DNA of 10,193 nucleotides, from NCBI GenBank assembly GCA_949293065.1, contig CASFBV010000014.1, forward strand, positions 1-10,193, read 5' to 3'. How positions within the stretch are numbered: the stretch's first letter is position 1; every line of letters starts with the position of its first letter. Shown here in pieces: positions 1 to 8,136 of this stretch. The notes under the pieces were generated by a model that saw only the letters and a program-made list of their open reading frames with translations, had not been told where the DNA came from and searched no databases. The stretch comes from an uncultured Mycoplasma sp. (GTDB lineage: Bacteria; Bacillota_I; Bacilli_A; Mycoplasmatales; Metamycoplasmataceae). The position numbers and the translations under genes are program-made.

Positions 1-1692
1 ATTTCTCATTAGACCTAATCTAACTTCTGGATTCACGTAAACATCAATAGGTAATTTAGAATCTATTTCACCTTTTACAATGTGAATATTATTATTATTT
101 TTATCTTTAAAAACATCTAATAATTCTATTTTTTTTCCATTTTGAACTAAATATCCATAATCATGATGTTGTCCACCGCTTGTTGCATACAATGGAGTTT
201 CTTTCAAAATTAAGTAAGAAACCTCATTAGTTTTTGATTTATCAATTATTTCATTTTCATTCATTAAATATAATATTTCAGCATTTTTTAATTCTAAATG
301 ATCATATCCAATAAATTTACTAATGTTAGATGTAATATTTGTTAATGAGTTAATTTGTTTTGCAAATGTAACTACATTATTATTAGATTTAGATTTTTTA
401 GAGTGTTCTTCTTTAAGAGATTCTAATTTTTTAAAGTCAAGTTTTAAATTATTTTCAGTCAAAATGTCATTTGTCATTTCAATTGGGAAACCGAATGTTT
501 CATATAATTTGAATGCTATATTGACATCAAATTCTCTGTTTCCTTTTTCTTGGCATTTTTGCATCTCATCTTCTAATATTTTTCTTCCTTGTTCAATTGT
601 TTGAGAAAAAGTTTCTTCCTCTTTTTTGATAATTTCTTCAACGTGTTTTACATCAACATTAAAAATTAATGAATCAACAACTATTTTTACTAGTGAATGT
701 AAAAATGTTTTAGATTTAATAGCTAATTTTTTTCCCGCATAATATGCTCTTCTTATTAATCTTCTAATAATATACCCACGTTGAGTATTAGAAGGTTTTT
801 CTCCATCTCCAATTGCGTTTGTTACTGCTCTCATATGATCTGCAATAACTTTAAAATATTTATTGATAATTTCTTGTTTAGGATCTTTTTTAAAATAGTT
901 TTCAATATCATATTTAAAAGGTGAATGTTTTTCTATTTCATGAATTATTGGTAAAAATAAATCAGTATCAAAATTGGTTGGGCCATCTTGAAGAATTGAA
1001 ACAATTCTCTCTAATCCAGCTCCTGTATCTATATTTTTTTGAGCCAATTCTACATATTCATTGTTTCCTAAATTGTTATATTGAGAAAAAACAATATTTC
1101 ATATTTCGATGAATCTATCATTTTCAATGTCATTAGCTATCAATTCAGGCCCGCCTTTATGGTATTTTTCTCCTCTGTCATAAAAAATTTCTGTATTAGG
1201 TCCACAAGGTCCTGAACCAACGTCTCAAAAATTTAAGTCTCTTGAACCTGGAATTAAATGGCTTTTATCATATCCTAATGAAATTCATTTGTCCCTTACT
1301 TCTAAATCTTCTTCAAAATAAGTAATATAAATTTTATCTTTTTCTAAACCAAATACTTTTGTTACAACCTCATCAGCAAATTCAATTGCTTCTTTTTTGA
1401 AATAATCACCTATGGAGAAATTTCCTAACATTTCAAAGAATGTATGATGTCTTGCAGTAACACCAACATTTTCAATGTCATTAGTTCTTATTGATTTTTG
1501 AGAATTCACCAATCTATTGCAAGGTGGTTTTTTCTTTCCGGAAAAATAATCTTTTAAAGTTGCAACTCCTGAATTTATTCAAAGTAAAGAAGGGTCATTT
1601 TGGGGTATTAATGATTTTGATTCAACAAAAAGATGTCCTTTGGAAACAAAGTAATCTATTCAAGCTTGTCTAATTTCTTTTGAACTTTTCAT
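1..1692 (-). CDS. alaS: Alanyl-tRNA synthetase (N-terminal 564 residues, cut by window edge)
   Basis: This is the cytoplasmic enzyme that charges tRNA-Ala with alanine. The window holds 564 codons of a family that is usually about 870-900 residues. The start at 1692 ([15 protein letters not shown]) matches the usual AlaRS N-terminus. Visible class II core elements are motif 1 around NDPSLLWINSG, motif 2 around [20 protein letters not shown] (about residues 68-87), the [10 protein letters not shown] signature (159-168) and motif 3 DTGAGLER (222-229). The linker before the editing domain shows [12 protein letters not shown] (502-513). The window ends right after LGLMRN, where the family continues into the editing-site HSxTHL motif, so editing capacity cannot be judged here. 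Tryptophans are mostly TGA. There is no Shine-Dalgarno sequence before the ATG. The gene is divergent from the lipoprotein gene across 39 bp. Identification is secure. Confidence 0.97.
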
Positions 1693-1703
1693 TATTAAAA
1701 TGT

Positions 1704-1729
1704 TATCAAAATATACTATAATTTTGATA
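1704..1729. promoter_or_regulatory. Divergent overlapping promoters inside a perfect inverted repeat
   Basis: The 39-bp gap between alaS and the lipoprotein gene is almost filled by a perfect 9-bp inverted repeat. The arms are TATCAAAAT (1704-1712) and ATTTTGATA (1721-1729), with an 8-base centre. On the plus strand a consensus -10 TATAAT lies at 1717-1722. It would start transcription near 1729-1732, at or just before the lipoprotein ATG (1732). On the minus strand TATAGT (1720-1715) is a 5/6 match, giving a leader of about 15 bases for alaS. TAACAT (1705-1700), 7 bases before the alaS ATG, is a weaker alternative. No clear -35 is seen. The shared -10 region suggests the two promoters exclude one another, which is inference. 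Confidence 0.55.
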
Positions 1730-1731
1730 GT

Positions 1732-4614
1732 ATGAAATTTAAAAAATTATTTCCATACGCAATATCTATAGTTTCAATTTCGCCAGTGTTTGTTGTTCTT
1801 TCTTGTTCTCATAATGCTTCATCAAATAATTCAGATAGTTCAAATGAGAATTTTGAAATAAATATAAGCAATTCTCTTCCTTCATATGAAATAAATGTTG
1901 AATACTCATTAGAAGCAAATATTTTTCCTTTTGATAGTGAAATAAGTTATTCATGAAAATCATCAGATCCATCACTAAGAATTGTTAATAATACAGATAA
2001 GAAAAAACAAGTATCTTTTATTGTTGATAAAGCTGATGAATACAAATTAACTGTTGAAGCAAGCAAAGAAGGGAAAGTTGTTGCATCTAAAGCAATTAAT
2101 ATATTAGTAGAAGATGTTTCAACATCTAGTGTTAATGTTTCAATACTTTCAAATGAAAATTTCAAGTTTGAACAAAATCAATCATACTCATTGGAAGCAA
2201 GAGTAGATCCACAAACTTCCAATATATCATATGAATGAACATTACCAAATCAATATTTTACATCTATATCAAGTTTAGATAAAAGTGTTATCCAATTTGA
2301 AGCTATTGCAACAGGAACTTGTCAAATAACTTGTTCTGTTTATGATAACAATCATAAATTAATAGGCCAAAAAACAGAACAAGTTATTATTTCCAAATCA
2401 GATGATGCAGAACCAACACACAGTATAACTTTATCTGGAGATATCAATAAAACATTATACATACTTAATAATTATTCAATTATTGCAAATATTCAACCAT
2501 CATATGCAAATGCATATTTCGAATGAAGTTCCCCATCAGCAAATGATTTAAATTTAAGAATTAATGAAAATCAAGTTAGTTTTAAACCCAAAACATCTGG
2601 TAATTTTTCAGTATCTTTAATAGTTTGATCAGATGCTCAAAAATCAAAACAATTAGCGCAAAAAGATATTGAAATTAATGTTAATGATTATGATGTTTTT
2701 GTTAATGTTGAAGCCTCTTATGACATAAATAAATCTTATAAATTAAGTGCTGATGTCCAACCAAGTGGGTCATATAATTATTCTTGAACTTGCAGTGACC
2801 AAAACTTAAAATTAACAAATCAGAATACGCAAACTTTAACTTTTGAATCTTCCGTACCAAATTCATATCAAGTTAATTTGTTGGTTACAAATAATCAAGG
2901 AGACATCATAAAAGAATACAATAATATACCAATAAATATTGTAAGCACAATAACACCATATGAAATAAATTTCAATAATGTAACTGATTTCATATTTGGA
3001 AATAGCTCAGTTAAAGCATCTGATTCATCTGTAAATGAAAGTTGAATTAAGCAAAAAATAATTGATAATAAAAATCAAATTTTTAGTATTCCTACTTCAA
3101 TTCCAACAGATTTTAATTGAAATTCAAATATTGTTATTTCTCAAATAAATCCAAATGACCAAGATCAAAGTATCTCGTTCACATTAACATTGAATAATGC
3201 AGATGAAATAGGTAAAGAGATTAGCAAAACCATTTCATTTTTAGGATTTAAAGATCCAAATAATAACTCAAATGATTATGTTATTAATTTTAGCTCACAA
3301 GACACTTTTGAATATGGTGATCCTTCAATTAATTTAGGTGCAATTAAGGCAGCAAACTTAATTCCAATTATTCAACAAAAAATATTTGATAATAAAGAAC
3401 AAATTTTCAATATCCAAGGGAACGCTGATTCATACCTATGAAAAGACCGAAATTATTTAAACTTAGAATTTCCTTCAAAGGGAACTTCTTCAAAACCAAC
3501 AGATTTTGATGCAAAAGGAATTTTACAAATTACTTTAACTTTAAATAAATATGATTCATCAAATCTTTCTGCTCCATCAAAATTAAAAACAATAACATTT
3601 ACAGGTTTTGAAAATAAACAAGCATATGATATTCAATTTGAAAGTACTCAAACAAACTTTGAATATGGTGATCCATCTAGATATGCAAATGATTCTTCAT
3701 TTGATGTAAATTGAGCAAAACAAATAATATTAAATAATAAAGAAAGATTTTTTAGTTGAAGATCTCAATGGGTTGATAACAATTTTGATTGAAATCAAAA
3801 TTTAATTATTTCTAATTTTTATCCAGATAAAGTTAATAGAATTATTTCATTTAGATTAACATTGAATAATTCAAATCAAAATGGCAATAAATTGGTTAAA
3901 GACATTTATTTTACTAACTTTAAAGAACCTCAATGAAATACAACTTCTATGCCTTCAAGTTCAGAATTATTAATTGATAATATACAATTCACTAATTCTT
4001 TTGATCATGACACAGAAGTTCAAGAATCAAATGCAGGAACTAAATTAAATGAATATGGAGTTGTGAGAACTTTTGCATTAATGAACACAATAATTAAAGA
4101 TACATTATTTGTGGATTTAGGTTTTTCGAATGTATCTATAATTATGAAAAACAACAATTTTAATGATTTGACTTTTGTTATTACTGGAACATCAATGCGT
4201 GATATAAATAATTTTGGCAAAGGAATGATTCCGTGTTCTGGAATGATTGAAAACTGGCAAGGAGCAACAATTCATAGTGGAGATAAAGTTGAGTTAACTA
4301 TGAATTATTCAAGATCTAATTCAAATGCATTAGGTACAGATAAATTTGATTTAACACAAAACATTCAATGAAAAGGTAATATAGTCGGATTTAAAGATAT
4401 TGTTTGAAAATCAAAAAATATTAAATTTATGTATTTAAATGAGTTTTACACACAAGCAACTTTGAAAATTAATAACAACATTAGCAAACAATCTCCAAAG
4501 GATAATAGAACATTTTTTGTTTTTGTTCAGCACAATAATGGAAAAAATATTTTTGTTGATTGAAATAGTATAGTTTCAACAACTAGAAAAAGAAATTTTT
4601 TAGATACTTTATAG
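1732..4614 (+). CDS. Large repeat-built surface lipoprotein (960 aa)
   Basis: This is a predicted lipid-anchored protein on the outer face of the membrane, not recognised as a named protein. A signal peptide with basic n-region MKFKK, a hydrophobic core and lipobox VLSC puts the acylated cysteine at residue 25. A Ser/Asn-rich linker follows. Residues 41-405 hold four Ig/PKD-like domains with the recurring pattern Y-x-L-x-A-x-[IV]-x-P..Y-x-W. Their tryptophans at 75, 169, 265 and 352 are all TGA. Residues 410-733 hold three repeats of about 106-116 residues, ending in LTL..K.I.F.GF[KE], like mycoplasmal 'lipoprotein 17-related' repeats. Residues about 735-960 form a unique C-terminal domain. 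The frame is open throughout with code 4. The start has no Shine-Dalgarno sequence and a TATAAT only 9 bases upstream. Adhesion or variable antigen is the likeliest role, by inference from architecture. Confidence 0.88.
1852..2946 (+). repeat. Four tandem Ig/PKD-like domains in the lipoprotein
   Basis: Four units of about 87-96 residues can be lined up by eye. Their B-strand and C-strand motifs are YSLEANIFP..ISYSW, YSLEARVDP..ISYEW, YSIIANIQP..AYFEW and YKLSADVQP..YNYSW. Each ends with a strand of the type [VI]xFxx..........[IV]x[IV]xxxxx. The conserved W, P and Y positions and the all-beta composition fit a bacterial Ig-like or PKD fold. The units are too diverged at the DNA level to recombine readily. 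Domain 2 carries two cysteines (197 and 201), unusual for a mycoplasma surface protein. Confidence 0.65.
2959..3930 (+). repeat. Three lipoprotein-17-like repeats in the lipoprotein
   Basis: Three copies begin at Y410-EINF (first F at 414), around INF at 520 and around IQF at 636, giving spacings of about 106 and 116 residues. Each has a [EI][YF]G[DN][PS] turn (FIFGNS, FEYGDPS, FEYGDPS), an I-x-x-NK-x-[QR]-[IF]-F helix end, a TGA-coded W before a strand, a LTLN strand, and a terminal F-x-G-F-[KE] or FTNFKEP. Copies share short exact DNA: a 17-base identity at 3307-3323 and 3658-3674, and a 16-base identity at 3183-3198 and 3855-3870. The ending resembles the Lipoprotein_17 family of mycoplasma surface proteins. 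The family assignment is tentative. Confidence 0.6.
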
Positions 4615-4628
4615 GTATGTAAATTCTA

Positions 4629-5375
4629 TTATAATTCAAGATTTGCTTTTTTAATTTTAGGTTCAATTTTTATAAAAAATATAAATTTTATAAATAAAAA
4701 TAAAACCATCCCAACTCCAGGGGTCAATATTAATAACCCACATATTCCTAATATTGTTAATGTCATATTTGGTAATGGTACAAACATAATTTGATTGTTA
4801 TAATCCAAGAACCCATAAATTCATAAAGGCTTATTTGGATATTGAGAATCAGCAGCAAAATTAAAGTTGTAATAAATTATTAAAGTTAAGATTATGTAAA
4901 AAGTAACGTATAAAGAATTTATAAATAATCATTTCCATTGCAAACTAATTTCTTTTCTAACAGAAAGCAACATAATAAAACTGATTATAGGAATAATGCA
5001 ATGAACAAATAAGGTTTTTGACGATTCATATGCATTTGTTTTAAAAGATTTAAATTCAAATACTGACATTGCAAATAAACAAAATAATAAATATGAAGCA
5101 GAACAAAAAAACATATTTTGAATTATTTTATTTCTTTTTAAAAAGAATCAGAGAATCCCTATTATTAAGAATCAAATATTGACTTGAAAAGTTCAAAATA
5201 CTAATTGATATCAATCTCCTAATGTTTTTCTTAAGTTATCTTGTTCAATAAATCCTGAAACACCATGAGAACCTTTTTTACCAAATCCATCCATGAAAAT
5301 ATAAAATAAAACAACAACAAATAAAATAAAACTTACCGAGGAAATAACGATATCTTTAATATTAATTTTTTTCAT
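4629..5375 (-). CDS. Six-helix membrane protein, Pr6Pr/AIG1-like (possibly DUF1600 type)
   Basis: A 248-residue integral membrane protein with predicted helices at about 8-31, 55-79, 88-107, 120-139, 149-169 and 204-235. Three signatures recall the Pr6Pr/FAR-17a/AIG1 group: FWTFQVNIWF in helix 2 (family FFTxQSN), LFVHCIIPI in helix 4 (family LHYVVPI) and LWIYGFLDYNN before helix 6 (family PYPFLD). In the related AIG1/ADTRP enzymes a membrane-embedded Thr and His form the hydrolase site. The matching positions here are T62 and H125. It may belong to the mycoplasma-specific DUF1600 proteins. The start ATG at 5375 overlaps the glycosyltransferase stop (TAATG), which argues for coupled translation and against the upstream in-frame GTG at 5462. 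The gene converges on the lipoprotein gene with a 14-bp gap. The substrate is unknown. Confidence 0.75.
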
Positions 5376-6301
5376 TATTTCATTACCCCGTTTTTTAATA
5401 AAGAAAATAAATATATTTTCATTCCAATTTTTGTTATGATTCTTGTTCCAAACGGACACCACAAAAGTTTAAATTTTTTTATCTGTTTGAAATTAGAATT
5501 ATTAAATTTTATATATTTTCTATTTTCTTTTGGAGTATTTTTTTTAAGATGCATTAACAATGCCATTAGATATCCGTTGGTATATTTATCGTTAGAAATT
5601 AATTCATCAATATTATTCATCATCAGCTCAATTCTTTTTTGATTGAATGGTTGAGTAGAACTAGCCCCATCTCTATGATTTAAATAATAACCATAATTTT
5701 TCTTAATGTAATAAAAAGTATTAGATATATCTATAAATTTGTTTCATAAAATAATGTCTTGGTAAGAAACTCCTTCTTTTAAGTCATTAAGTTGCTTAAA
5801 AATTGACAATTTAAAGAATTTGCATAATGGGATCAAAGAAGGGAATCTCATAAATTTTTTATCTATAAGTTCATTCCCTCTTTGAGGCGTTAAATAACCA
5901 TTACAAATTTTATTTTTCTTTTTAATTTCATAAAACCCTGTAAATATTAAGTCATAATTTTTATCTATAATTTCATTTAATTTTTCAAATAAACCATCTT
6001 TATAAAAATCATCAGCATCTAATATTGTGATATATTTTGAATTTAATTGAATTTTATTTTTAGCATAATTAATAACTGAGCCTCAATTTCCATTTTCTTT
6101 TTTTATTAAATTAAAATTGTTTAAATTATTTTGAATTATAAAGTTATTTACAACATCAATCGAATTATCATTAGAACCATCATCAATTACAAAGACATCA
6201 CAAAAACTTTCTTGATGTTTTTGATTCTTAATTGATTCTAATGCTTTTAAAATATATTTTTCCATGTTATAACAAGGTATAATGATGCTTAAATTTTTCA
6301 T
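5375..6301 (-). CDS. GT2-family glycosyltransferase
   Basis: A 308-residue protein with the GT-A fold of family 2. It should transfer a sugar from a nucleotide-sugar donor to a surface lipid or glycan at the inner membrane face. The N-terminus MKNLSIIIPCYNMEKYI is the standard first strand, which fixes the start. VIDDGSNDNS holds the donor-binding D40-D41. ENGNWGSVINYA matches the usual N-x-G-x-x-x-x-x-N-x-A loop. The metal-binding DADD is at residues 95-98. YQDIILW around residues 180-186 is the likely acceptor-side acidic motif, followed by HRDGASST. The C-terminus is basic with a hydrophobic stretch but no multi-pass region, so it may lean on the membrane protein encoded next. That gene begins inside this gene's stop codon. 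No Shine-Dalgarno sequence precedes the ATG. The acceptor cannot be told from sequence. Confidence 0.92.
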
Positions 6302-6307
6302 AATTAG

Positions 6308-6313
6308 ATTTTA
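6308..6313 (-). promoter_or_regulatory. -10 element giving a leaderless glycosyltransferase mRNA
   Basis: On the minus strand TAAAAT (6313-6308) is followed by exactly 7 bases and then the ATG at 6301, so transcription would begin at or next to the start codon. No Shine-Dalgarno sequence is present. No clear -35 is seen, as is common in mycoplasmas. Confidence 0.45.
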
Positions 6314-6354
6314 CTAAACATACAAATTTATTTCATAATAATTTAAAATTGTTG

Positions 6355-6360
6355 TAAAAT
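6355..6360 (+). promoter_or_regulatory. Candidate -10 for rnj
   Basis: TAAAAT preceded by TTG lies 57 bases upstream of the rnj start. It would give a leader of about 50 bases. A second AT-rich candidate, TATAAA, begins near 6366. No convincing -35 is visible, so the choice is uncertain. Confidence 0.35.
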
Positions 6361-6407
6361 ATTAATATAAAAATACTTAAAATTTACTTAAATAATTTTT
6401 AGTTTAA

Positions 6408-6413
6408 AGAGGT
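6408..6413 (+). promoter_or_regulatory. Shine-Dalgarno site of rnj
   Basis: AGAGGT within TTTAAAGAGGTAAATATG lies 4 bases before the ATG at 6418. It is a clear anti-16S match, unlike the lipoprotein, alaS and glycosyltransferase starts. It fixes the rnj start. Confidence 0.75.
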
Positions 6414-6417
6414 AAAT

Positions 6418-8136
6418 ATGAATAATAAAGCAACTCGTTTTTTTGGATTAGGTGGATTTCAAGAAATTGGAAAGTCTACTTGTGTTATAGAGCATGATAA
6501 TCAAATTTTTATTGTTGATGCTGGGATTCAATTTGCAAACGGATCATTAACAGGAATTAAAGGAATTATTCCAGATTACAAATATTTAATTGATAATCAA
6601 GATAAAATTCAAGGATTGTTTTTAACTCATGGGCATGAAGATCATATGGGGGGTATTGTTTATTTAGTTCAAAATTGCAATATTAAAAGAATTGTTGCTC
6701 CACCCGTGGGGATTCAGTATTTAAAATTCAAATTTGATGAAAGAAAAATTAAATCAAATATAGAATGAATAGAAATTAATAAAGATTTAGTTTTAAATTT
6801 TGGAGATATGAAGGTAGATTTTTGATCTGCTCAACATTCAATACCTGATGCTTTTGGTATTAGATTTTCAAATAGAAATGGTTCGATGTTATTTACAGGT
6901 GATTTTAGAATCGATTATACCCCAATAGGTTCATATACAGACTTTGATAAGCTTAAAAAAATTGGAGAAGAAGATTTAACCGTTCTATTTTCCGATTCAA
7001 CAAACGCTATGAGACCATTTCATTCACCGAGCGAAAAAGATATTTTAAAAGCAATTAGGGAATATATGGAACAAGCGCCAAAAAAAATAATAATCACTGT
7101 GTTTGCATCAAACATGTCTAGAATTTGTGCAATCATTAAAATAGCTCAAGAAATGAATAAAAAAGTTGTCGCATTTGGAAGATCAATGGTTAATGGAATT
7201 AATATTGCCCGTCAATTGGGACACATTGATGTTGATGATTCGGTTTTTATAGATAGAAAACAAATTTCTAAATATGATGATAATGAATTATTGATTTTAA
7301 CTACTGGGTCACAAGGAGAGCCTTTGGCAGGATTAGCAAAAATGGCTGAGGGGAAACATCCACAAGTAACTATTAAGCATAATGATTTAATCATTTTTTC
7401 ATCTTCGCCAATTCCTGGTAATAGAATTAAAATAGAATTACTAATTAATGATTTATATAAATTAGGAGCCAATATTAAAGAAAATAAAATTGATGGTTAC
7501 TTACATACTTCAGGTCATGCTTATCAAGAAGAACATAAAAAAGTTTTTGAATTAACAAAACCTACTTATTTCTTTCCTTATCATGGAGAATTTAGAATGT
7601 CTGTTGTTCATGGTCAAACAGCAATTAAATCAGGAGTTAATCCAAATAATGTTATTATTGCCTCTCATGGTGAAGTTTATGAAATGTTAGATAGAAAGAT
7701 ATACAAAACAAATGATAAAGTTGAATGATCACCAGTTTATATTGATGGTGAAATAGCATCAGTTAAAAATACAAAATTAATTAATGAAAGAGAACAACTT
7801 GGTGAAAATGGTTTTGTTTATGTTTCAATGTTAATCGATCGCGAAAAGAAAGAAATAGTATCAAGAGCCAAAATTATTACAAGAGGAACAATATATGTAA
7901 AATCATCAGCAGATATTATTTCTGAAATTAGAAAAATTGTTCATGGCGCTGTGCTTTATAAAATTAAAAATAGTGATGATTGAAATAGTGCAAAACTTAA
8001 AAAATTAATTCAAGAAAGAGTAAAACCATATTTCTATAAAACTAAAAGAAGAAGTCCTTATGTATGTGTTTCAATTCAGTATGTTGATAATTTAAAATTA
8101 GCAGAAGACAAAAATAAAAATGAAGTGATGGCCTAA
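6418..8136 (+). CDS. rnj: Ribonuclease J (J1-type metallo-beta-lactamase/beta-CASP RNase)
   Basis: A 572-residue cytoplasmic enzyme with endonuclease and 5'-3' exonuclease activity for mRNA decay and rRNA maturation in Firmicutes and Mollicutes; the usual length is about 555-570. The zinc ligands are intact: HGHEDH at 71-76, H140 in SAQHSIPDAFG, D162 in FTGDFRID, and H389 in the terminal FPYHGEFRM. The beta-CASP part carries SDSTNAMRP, FASNMSRI, TTGSQGEPLAGL, SSSPIPGN and TSGHAYQEEHK (H367). The intact HGHEDH separates it from inactive J2-like paralogues. TSGHAYQEEH differs from the common TSGHGSQEEL but keeps the His. The C-terminal domain (from about 445) contains the ITRGTIYVKSS strand. 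A good Shine-Dalgarno sequence precedes the ATG. The stop overlaps that of the convergent LicD-like gene by 4 bp. Confidence 0.96.

Noticed and set aside
323..604. Plus-strand frames at 323-604, 921-1112 and 1491-1673
   Set aside because: They are antisense to the conserved alaS frame and have no ribosome site or recognisable protein features.
1766..2165. Minus-strand frames at 1766-1975 and 1947-2165, and another at 4020-4220
   Set aside because: They are antisense shadows of the lipoprotein, whose frame is open with code 4 and carries clear repeats.
4583..4603. Stem-loop CTAGAAAA/TTTTTTAG as a terminator of the lipoprotein gene
   Set aside because: It lies inside the coding region, is almost all A-T with a wobble pair, and has no T-tract after it on the plus strand.
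1732..4614. A lipoprotein pseudogene broken by many stops
   Set aside because: All interruptions are TGA, read as Trp in mycoplasmas; the frame holds no TAA or TAG before 4612.
5376..5462. A longer N-terminus for the membrane protein starting with GTG at 5462
   Set aside because: It would lie wholly inside the glycosyltransferase gene, and the ATG at 5375 has the coupled TAATG position and a normal N-terminal helix.
5436..5642. Plus-strand hydrophobic frame at 5436-5642
   Set aside because: It is the complement of the glycosyltransferase C-terminus; its hydrophobic look comes from antisense of Lys/Asn-rich codons.
7212..7472. Minus-strand frame at 7212-7472
   Set aside because: It is antisense to the conserved beta-CASP region of RNase J.
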